Shown here in pieces: positions 8,287 through 14,938 of a stretch of DNA of 64,000 nt. The stretch is from positions 95,684-159,683 of the IMG/VR virus record IMGVR_UViG_3300032224_000970, one strand, 5' to 3'. Both the position numbers and the translations under genes were made by a program. This stretch comes from a virus. Position 1 is the stretch's first letter. Every line of letters begins with the position of its first letter. Under the pieces are notes generated by a model that was given only the letters and a program-made list of their open reading frames with translations, searched no databases and was not told the origin of the DNA.

Positions 8287-9525
8287 ATGAAGTCGTTTAA
8301 GGGTTATTTACTCGAAGCCAAAGATGCCCAAGGGCATGGCTCCGATAGCGAAGGTGATAAGTTAAAGCATATTCACCATGCCGAAGATCGTCCATTGATG
8401 CATGGTCACGAAGGTTTTGAACATGCACATGGTGCGTTGAGCCAAGCCCATGAACATATGAAGGCTGGTCAAAAGAATTCAAACCTGACAATGAAGTATG
8501 ATGGATCGCCATCAGTTGTGTTTGGTCATCATCCAAAGTCTGGTAAATTTTTCGTTGCTTCAAAATCCGCATTCAATAAAGATCCAAAATTAAATTATAG
8601 TCAAGCTGACATTCAAAAGAATCATGGTCATGCTCCAGGACTTGTTCAGAAACTTGGTGCTGCTCTACAACATCTTCCAAAAGTTGCTCCAAAGAAAGGT
8701 GTTTATCAAGGTGACTTGATGCACTCGCATGATGATGTAAAGCATGATAAGAAAACAGGTAAGGCTACCTTTACACCAAACACTATTACGTATACTGCTT
8801 CTGGTGATGAAGCAAAGAAACGTGCTCAATCTAAAGTAGGTGTTGTTGTTCATCAGAAATACGAGCATGGTAAAGATAATGAGTTGCACAATATGCATGC
8901 TACTCCGCATCCTGATACTCACAACTTCGGTTCACATAGTGATGTTCATTTGCAATCAGCTGAGCATGACACCAGCAAGGTAAAGTATTCTGATAAAGAT
9001 CAGAAAGAATTTCATGGTCATATGAAAGCTGCACAAGATATTCACAGTAAGCATGGTTCAAAAATGTATGGTGCTATTCATCCTACGCATGCTGGTGAAG
9101 GTGGTCATCTTGGCACTTACATTAACTCAACTGTTCGCACTGGTGAAACGCCATCTGCAAAAGGTTTCCAACAGCATATGACTGGTCAATTTGAGAAAGG
9201 TGCACAGAAGTTGAAGTCTGAAGCAGGTCAGACTAAGAAACGTGCTGAAGGTGCTTCGCATGTTGCACATATTGAAAAGAATAAACAACACTATGAGAAT
9301 CTACTAAAGATGCATGGTCATCTAGGTAAAGCAAAGGATACATTAGTTCGCAATTTGAATCAGCATTCAGGTGGACTTGAACATCATATCGATAACAATA
9401 AAACAGATCCAGAAGGTTTCGTTATTAACCATACTCGCAATGGTAAGACTGAACCAACTAAACTTGTAAATCGTGCAGAGTTTAGTAAAGCGAATCTGTT
9501 AAAAGTAAAGGCATGGAAGAAATGA
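8287..9525 (+). CDS. Ligase-like nucleotidyltransferase with capsid-targeting-like N-terminus
   Basis: 412 residues, very rich in His and Lys. The N-terminus MKSFKGYLLE-A has the length and [I/L]-x-E end of the T4 capsid-targeting sequence. A KYDG motif (residues 70-73) followed by SPSVVFG, a GKFFVASKS strand and GVYQGDLM resembles motifs I, III and IIIa of ATP-dependent DNA/RNA ligases and capping enzymes; it looks like a family I know from T4-like aquatic phages. It could be a packaged nucleic-acid repair or RNA ligase enzyme. It overlaps the next gene by ATGA. Ligase activity is an inference from KxDG and context. Confidence 0.65.
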   Translation: MKSFKGYLLEAKDAQGHGSDSEGDKLKHIHHAEDRPLMHGHEGFEHAHGALSQAHEHMKAGQKNSNLTMKYDGSPSVVFGHHPKSGKFFVASKSAFNKDPKLNYSQADIQKNHGHAPGLVQKLGAALQHLPKVAPKKGVYQGDLMHSHDDVKHDKKTGKATFTPNTITYTASGDEAKKRAQSKVGVVVHQKYEHGKDNELHNMHATPHPDTHNFGSHSDVHLQSAEHDTSKVKYSDKDQKEFHGHMKAAQDIHSKHGSKMYGAIHPTHAGEGGHLGTYINSTVRTGETPSAKGFQQHMTGQFEKGAQKLKSEAGQTKKRAEGASHVAHIEKNKQHYENLLKMHGHLGKAKDTLVRNLNQHSGGLEHHIDNNKTDPEGFVINHTRNGKTEPTKLVNRAEFSKANLLKVKAWKK

Positions 9526-10187
9526 TATCATTCAAAGATTATATAAAAGAAGGTAAGCGTGGCTTGTGGGATAACATTCACGCTAAGAGAGAAAGAATTA
9601 AAAATGGTTCAGGTGAGCGTATGCGTAAACCTGGAAGCAAAGGTGCTCCCACTGCTGCTGACTTTAAAGCATCTCAAGAATCTTTTGAACAAACATTAAG
9701 TATGTTAGAAGAAGCAGCAAAAGCAATTGATAGTGGTGAGTATGATTACGAAGGTCAAATGGCTCGCACTCAACTTCAAACTATCTTGCGCAATTCCAAA
9801 GATTTAATTGATATGTTATCTGATGAAGATAACATGCCAGAGTGGGTTCAGTCAAAGATTACCTTGGCTCAAGACTATATTACTTGCGTAAGAGATTATC
9901 TTCAGTCTAAAGAAGAACTTGGTGAAGCAGCTACTGCAGATGCAAAAGGTTACAAGAGTGCTACTGGTGGTTTGACGCAGAAGGGTCGTGATCACTACAA
10001 CAACACAGAAGGTGGAAACCTTAAAGCACCAGTTACTACACCACCAAGCAAACTAAAGGCTGGTAGTAAAGCTGCTAATCGTCGTAAGTCTTTCTGTGCC
10101 AGAATGTCTGGTGTAGATGGTCCAATGGAGAAACCAAATGGCGAGCCAACAAGAAAGGCACTCGCACTAAGAAAGTGGAACTGCTAA
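9522..10187 (+). CDS. Head-internal-type protein with capsid-targeting-like N-terminus
   Basis: 221 residues from the ATG at 9522 (GGAAGAA just before it; an ATG 9 bases upstream is in frame). The N-terminus MISFKDYIKE-G fits an I-K-E cleavage signal, and a second LGE-A site lies in the middle. A helical central region is followed by a basic C-terminus with GLTQKGRDHYN and a RRKSFCARMSG...ALRKWNC tail, a conserved block of T4-like aquatic phage virion-type proteins. Function unknown; packaging inside the head is inference. Confidence 0.65.
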   Translation: MISFKDYIKEGKRGLWDNIHAKRERIKNGSGERMRKPGSKGAPTAADFKASQESFEQTLSMLEEAAKAIDSGEYDYEGQMARTQLQTILRNSKDLIDMLSDEDNMPEWVQSKITLAQDYITCVRDYLQSKEELGEAATADAKGYKSATGGLTQKGRDHYNNTEGGNLKAPVTTPPSKLKAGSKAANRRKSFCARMSGVDGPMEKPNGEPTRKALALRKWNC

Positions 10188-10819
10188 TGAAATCATTTAC
10201 CACGTTTATAAAAGAAGCTAAAGATGCCCAAGGGCATGGCTCAGAGAAGCATGGAGTAATGGCATTTGGACGTATGAATCCTCCAACTGCAGGACATGAA
10301 CAAGTTGTTAACAAGATGCATGAGGTTGCCAAGAAACATGGTGCAGATCACAATCTAGTTCTATCTGGCTCACATGATGCAAAGAAAAATCCACTGTCTC
10401 CAGAATCAAAAGTAAAGCATGCAAAGAATGCTTTCCCAGGAACTAATATCTCCTCTGCTAAAAAAGGAGAAACACCACTACATGCTGCTGCTAAAATGCA
10501 TGCCTCAGGTGTTCAACATTTACACGTAGTTGCTGGTTCAGATCGTCAAAAATCAACACATGATCTACTTCACAAATATAACAATGTGAAGTCTGCGCAT
10601 GGTCACTATAACTTCAAATCCATTACTGTTCATTCATCTGGTGATCGTGATCCAGATTCAGATGAGGGAACTGCTGGTGTCTCTGGTACTAAGATGCGTG
10701 AACATGCTTCAACTGGTAACAAGAAAGACTTCCATAAAAACTTACCATCGAAAATGAAGCCAGAGCATAGGGATGCTTTGTATCATGACCTACGTAGTTC
10801 TATGGGACATAAAGATTAA
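10187..10819 (+). CDS. HxGH nucleotidylyltransferase-like protein with capsid-targeting-like N-terminus
   Basis: 210 residues from the ATG at 10187, overlapping the previous stop. MKSFTTFIKE-A is followed by KDAQGHGS, identical to the segment in the 8287 protein. The body opens with FGRMNPPTAGHE, in which TAGH is the HxGH-type phosphate-binding motif of cytidylyl/adenylyl transferases, and later shows VSGTKMRE, like the ISSTxxR motif of that superfamily. Enzymes of this type make NAD, FAD or CDP-alcohols. The substrate is unknown. A second member follows at 12283. Confidence 0.65.
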   Translation: MKSFTTFIKEAKDAQGHGSEKHGVMAFGRMNPPTAGHEQVVNKMHEVAKKHGADHNLVLSGSHDAKKNPLSPESKVKHAKNAFPGTNISSAKKGETPLHAAAKMHASGVQHLHVVAGSDRQKSTHDLLHKYNNVKSAHGHYNFKSITVHSSGDRDPDSDEGTAGVSGTKMREHASTGNKKDFHKNLPSKMKPEHRDALYHDLRSSMGHKD

Positions 10820-11622
10820 TGAGCGAACTAAGTGACTTCCTTAAACTTATTGCAGAGGGTAAGAAAACAGATCCAGTTGCAGTAAAGGCGAAAGAACAAC
10901 GAGAGTATATACAAGAAGTTGTTAAGGAAGATCTCGGATCATTGTTTAGTCAATTAGCGACACTTAAGAACAAACAAAAAGAAGTACAGGTTCAAGCACC
11001 AATCGTTGAAGAGGTGTTGATAGAAAGAATCTATACAGAACCACCAACTGAACCTATTCCCGCTGCACAGGTTCACTCTACTTCTGAGATCGATAAGTAT
11101 CTCACTACAAAATCTTTTCAACAACCAAACCCAGATAAAGTTTCTCCAGAGTTAAAGGCACTTACTGAGAAAGTTAAATTCTTAGAGCAAGCAATCGGAC
11201 GTATTGCTGCAACTGGTCCAGGATCTGGTGAAGTAAACCTTCGTTGGTTAGATGATGTAAAGCGTGACACTATCTCAGATGGTCGTTGGTTAAAGTATGA
11301 TGATTCTCTTAAAAAATTCGTATTCGATGAAATCAATCCTTACGAAGTAGTATATAATACAACTCATGTTACAACTCCAACCTATACTGTTCAGGATAAT
11401 GACTTTTATATTGGAGTCGACTACGCTGGTCCAGTAACCATAAATCTACCAGTATCTGCAAATTCTGGTCGTATGTTGATCATCAAAGATGAAGATGGCG
11501 ACGCAGAAACAAACCCTATTACTGTCCTCGGCACTGTTGATAATGATGCTGGTGGATTCATAATTCAAATTGATAATGGAGCTATTCAATTGCTCTACAG
11601 AAATGGCTGGAGAATAGTATGA
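10819..11622 (+). CDS. Virion structural protein, fibre-like, with capsid-targeting-like N-terminus
   Basis: 267 residues. The N-terminus MSELSDFLKLIAE-G again ends in I-A-E. A helical/coiled-coil section (ELKALTEKVKFLEQAIGRI) leads into a beta-rich C-terminal domain (WLKYDDSLKKFVF, TVQDNDFYIGVDYAG, SGRMLIIKDEDGDA) of a kind common in appendage proteins of aquatic T4-like phages. Either a head-internal or a tail-fibre-associated protein is possible. It overlaps its neighbours on both sides (A of ATG, and 4 bases). Confidence 0.6.
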   Translation: MSELSDFLKLIAEGKKTDPVAVKAKEQREYIQEVVKEDLGSLFSQLATLKNKQKEVQVQAPIVEEVLIERIYTEPPTEPIPAAQVHSTSEIDKYLTTKSFQQPNPDKVSPELKALTEKVKFLEQAIGRIAATGPGSGEVNLRWLDDVKRDTISDGRWLKYDDSLKKFVFDEINPYEVVYNTTHVTTPTYTVQDNDFYIGVDYAGPVTINLPVSANSGRMLIIKDEDGDAETNPITVLGTVDNDAGGFIIQIDNGAIQLLYRNGWRIV

Positions 11623-12230
11623 CATATTTGTTTACAAACAATCAAGAAGTTAAAAATGATATCGGTAATCCAATACCAGTTAGTGGTAATGTAAATGCTA
11701 CAATCACTGATGTCATTACAGTAATTGCTGAAGAACCAGCTGGTAGTCTATACTCATTTAATAATCATGCTACCAATGCTAGTCGTGGTTGGACATTGGA
11801 CAACACAATGCGTCCTGTAGTTAGTTTTCAAAATGGTAGTTCCAGTGCTACAGACTTTATTGAAATTCTAGAATACGAAATAGGCAACAACAATGCTAAT
11901 CAAAGTACTATTGTTTATGAGTGGTATGAAGGTCCATTGACCATTGCAGGCGCAGCTATACCTTCTTGGACCACGTTTGGTGTACACAGTCAATATCGTG
12001 TTTATCAAGATGTATACTCTAGTAATCAAGGTAACACCTTTACTGTTCCTGGTGGCACATACATGAGACATAGTGGCATTATTATTGGGAAAAACACTAG
12101 TGGGGATGAAGGTCCAGCTAGTATGTATGGTGGAGGAAGTCGAAATATGCTTACTCTTTGTATGAAACGAGTTGACAATGCTACCAAACTAGATGTGTGG
12201 TTTGCATTTACAATTAAAGAGCTAACATAA
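11619..12230 (+). CDS. Probable virion structural protein
   Basis: 203 residues, beta-rich, with many Thr, Ser, Asn and Tyr and few charged residues, as expected of an appendage or decoration protein. No catalytic motif. It starts four bases inside the previous gene, so the pair is probably co-translated. The N-terminus (MTYLFTNNQEV) lacks the capsid-targeting-like signal of its neighbours. Confidence 0.6.
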   Translation: MTYLFTNNQEVKNDIGNPIPVSGNVNATITDVITVIAEEPAGSLYSFNNHATNASRGWTLDNTMRPVVSFQNGSSSATDFIEILEYEIGNNNANQSTIVYEWYEGPLTIAGAAIPSWTTFGVHSQYRVYQDVYSSNQGNTFTVPGGTYMRHSGIIIGKNTSGDEGPASMYGGGSRNMLTLCMKRVDNATKLDVWFAFTIKELT

Positions 12231-12242
12231 AATATAAAATGA

Positions 12243-12249
12243 CTAAATA
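12243..12249 (+). promoter_or_regulatory. Candidate late promoter motif CTAAATA
   Basis: CTAAATAATAG in the gap before the next gene, the same 11 bases as at 8255-8265. It matches the general form of T4 late promoters. Low information content. Confidence 0.35.
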
Positions 12250-12282
12250 ATAGGCTGGATTTTAATTTTATAGATGGGTCAT

Positions 12283-14475
12283 ATGAAGAACTACAGAGAA
12301 CTAATAAAAGAGTTACCGTCAAATCGATTAGTCTGCACCTTTGGTGAGTTTCAACCACCCACAGCTGCTCACGAATTTCAGGTTAAGGCAGTTAAGAAAC
12401 TTGCAGAAGAGTATCGTTCTGACTACCTAGTTCTAGTAACTTCATCATTAAAAGAAGATTATCTCCCAGCTGACAAAAAGGTTCAGTATATGAACCTGAT
12501 GTTCCCAGTAACGAATATCAAGATTACTGAAGGAACCATAGAACAATCCCTAAGAGAACTAAGCAGAAAATATAAAAACTTAGTTCTTGTCATCTCCGAA
12601 GATCTTACTGAGCACTATCAGAAGATTGTCAAAAAAGCAAATCTCCCCTCTATTGAAATAATCTCCGCTGGCGATACAGACCCAGACTCGAACAAACTAT
12701 GCGAGTCAGCCAAGAAAGGTGATTACACCAAATTCAAGAAGGGTTTACCTTCCAGCCTAAGAGAACTAGACAGTCGTCGCCTGATGAATGACCTTCGTCA
12801 GAACATGGGACTGGATATGGTTAGAGAAGAAATTAAGTTTACAGTTGATGATGTTAGAGATAAGTATTTCAAAGGTGAGATATATCATATCGGAGAGATC
12901 GTTGAATCAGATGACAGCGTATATCAAATTATCAAACGTGGATCAAATCACTTACTATTGCAATCAGAAGATGGTTCCAAGGTTAGTAAGTGGATACAAG
13001 ACGTTAAAACTTCTACGAGAGAATTTATGTTAAAAGAAGGCGTAATGCAACCAACAGGAACTGACCAAGTTATTCCCGCACCTACTGCTCCTGCAGTAAA
13101 TGCGAATGGAGTTAAGTATAAAGACTTCAAGAAAAAACTTGCAGGTAAAACACCAATGCCAGAGATCGATTTAGATGATCTTGATGGTGATGGAGAACAC
13201 GATCCCGACCATCCTTCTGCGCAAGATCAGATGGCAGTTGCAGCGCAAACTTCTATCGATAAAGCAGAACCAATCAGAGTAGTTGGTGGTTTAATGCATA
13301 GCCCATTAAATGTTACCGATGATAACCATCGTCGTCGTAAGATCAACTATCATCTTGGCGAAGAAACTATTGATGAAGTATCTTCAGAATTACTTGATCG
13401 TTACAAAGAAAAAGCAAAGAAGTCTGCAGATGACTTAGCCAGCAAAGGACAATACAAGAAGTCTACCAATCGCTGGATGGGTGTAATGAAAGCAACTGGT
13501 AAGCAGATTGAAAAGACAACTGCTAATATTAAAACCAGTTTGAATAAAGAAGAAACTGAACAGCTTGATGAAGTTAAATATGATAAAGAACATGTTCGTG
13601 ATCATATTAGCACTATGCATCCAACAGTATTCAAGAAACTGTATGGTAAGTCTAAAGAAGAGATGAAACAAACTATCACTTCCGAAGAAAAGAATTATGA
13701 AGAAGAACCAACTAACCCAAATATCAAACTTCGTTCAGGTGCATTGAAGCATCATGAGAAGGGTGTTAAGTTAGATACTGAAGAGGGTTGGGAAGATCAT
13801 AAAATGAAAGATCAGAAACAACCAGTATGGGGAACAGGTACTAAACCTAAAGAACCATTAAAGGGTGTTGATAAAGTAAATGCTGCAGGACAAGAACCAC
13901 ACCCAGAAGAGTGGGAAGACTATAAAAAGAAACCTGTTAAAGAAGCACAAGAACAAAACTTTACAGATCAACAGGTAGAGCTGGATGATCTAAACGATGA
14001 AGAAATCAATCGTATGGTTGACTCTATCAAAGATGAGAACGATGTTATGGATGCATATGATGATGCCGAGTTCGGTATTGTTGATGACGAAAGTGGCGAA
14101 GAGATTCCTGAGGAAGATAAAGCTGTCAAAGAAGAAACACTTAACGAAGTACTATCTCGTGCAGAGCGTATGCGTGCAAGAGTTCGTTTTGCAAAGAGTA
14201 GAGCCAAACGTGAACGTAGTGTAAAGTTGGCTTTGAAGAGATCTTCCAGCACACAAACTATTAACAAACGTGCACGTCGTCTTGCAATCGGTTTAATGAA
14301 ACAGCGTCTACTACGTGGTAGAAATCCTTCTACTCTATCAGTTGGAGAGAAGGAACGTATTGAATCACAGATCGCAAAACGTAAAACTATTATTAATCGA
14401 ATCGCCATGAAGTTGGCTCCAAGAGTTCGCCAGATTGAGAAGGCACGTCTTTCTCATAAGAAATATACACAATAA
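12283..14475 (+). CDS. HxGH nucleotidylyltransferase-like domain fused to a long LxE-containing tail
   Basis: 730 residues from the ATG at 12283; an in-frame ATG at 12274 would add MGH. From 12283 the N-terminus reads MKNYRELIKE-L, fitting the capsid-targeting-like pattern. Residues 15-160 form a nucleotidylyltransferase-like domain (CTFGEFQPPTAAHE). An EF-hand-like DLDDLDGDGEHD follows, then a charged tail with EETIDE-V, EQLDE-V and EETLNE-V sites and a very basic C-terminus (SRAERMRARVRFAKSR). The acidic-linker/basic-module design is shared with the 14939 protein. A packaged DNA-associated protein processed by the prohead protease is the leading idea. Confidence 0.65.
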   Translation: MKNYRELIKELPSNRLVCTFGEFQPPTAAHEFQVKAVKKLAEEYRSDYLVLVTSSLKEDYLPADKKVQYMNLMFPVTNIKITEGTIEQSLRELSRKYKNLVLVISEDLTEHYQKIVKKANLPSIEIISAGDTDPDSNKLCESAKKGDYTKFKKGLPSSLRELDSRRLMNDLRQNMGLDMVREEIKFTVDDVRDKYFKGEIYHIGEIVESDDSVYQIIKRGSNHLLLQSEDGSKVSKWIQDVKTSTREFMLKEGVMQPTGTDQVIPAPTAPAVNANGVKYKDFKKKLAGKTPMPEIDLDDLDGDGEHDPDHPSAQDQMAVAAQTSIDKAEPIRVVGGLMHSPLNVTDDNHRRRKINYHLGEETIDEVSSELLDRYKEKAKKSADDLASKGQYKKSTNRWMGVMKATGKQIEKTTANIKTSLNKEETEQLDEVKYDKEHVRDHISTMHPTVFKKLYGKSKEEMKQTITSEEKNYEEEPTNPNIKLRSGALKHHEKGVKLDTEEGWEDHKMKDQKQPVWGTGTKPKEPLKGVDKVNAAGQEPHPEEWEDYKKKPVKEAQEQNFTDQQVELDDLNDEEINRMVDSIKDENDVMDAYDDAEFGIVDDESGEEIPEEDKAVKEETLNEVLSRAERMRARVRFAKSRAKRERSVKLALKRSSSTQTINKRARRLAIGLMKQRLLRGRNPSTLSVGEKERIESQIAKRKTIINRIAMKLAPRVRQIEKARLSHKKYTQ

Positions 14476-14490
14476 GAGTAGAGGGTTAAT

Positions 14491-14937
14491 ATGAATGAAT
14501 TAGTAGCAGCAATGAGAATCGTACTGGCGAATAATTTCGTCATGTACTTCAGAGCGCATTCCTACCACTGGAACGTAGAAGGTATTGAGTTTAGCCAATA
14601 TCATGACTTCTTTGGAGATCTATACAACGAACTTTTTGGTGCTGCAGATACAATAGCAGAAGAGATTCGTGCCCTAGATTCTTATGCTCCAATTAGCCTT
14701 ATGGAAATGTATAACTATAAGACTATCGAAGAGGATAGTACCAGAACTGTCCTAATCGCTGATATGTTGACCAAACTACAAGATTCTAACAATAAAGTTC
14801 TCGAAAGCCTAAATAAAGCATATGAGTTAGCAAATTCCGCAAAGGAATTGGGTCTCGCAAACTTTCTCCAGGATAGAATGGATAAACATAAGAAACATGG
14901 TTGGATGATTCGTGCCAGCCTAAAGAAGGTTGGATAA
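14491..14937 (+). CDS. dps: Dps-like ferritin
   Basis: 148 residues with the Dps ferroxidase signature: H26-W27-N-V-E-G, then H38, D53 and E57 in the LYNELFGAADTIAEEIRAL helix. Dps proteins form 12-mers that oxidise and store iron and, in many bacteria, bind and protect DNA. Length is close to that of bacterial Dps, so it looks intact. It lies between two proteins with capsid-targeting-like N-termini but has no such signal itself. It may shield DNA from Fe/H2O2 damage or hold iron for the phage Fe enzymes. Confidence 0.88.
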   Translation: MNELVAAMRIVLANNFVMYFRAHSYHWNVEGIEFSQYHDFFGDLYNELFGAADTIAEEIRALDSYAPISLMEMYNYKTIEEDSTRTVLIADMLTKLQDSNNKVLESLNKAYELANSAKELGLANFLQDRMDKHKKHGWMIRASLKKVG

Positions 14938-14938
14938 T

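Noticed and set aside
14387-14475. Very Arg/Lys-rich C-terminus of the 12283 protein as a separate histone-like gene
   Set aside because: It is in frame with the long ORF and has no separate start with a ribosome site; kept as the tail of that protein.
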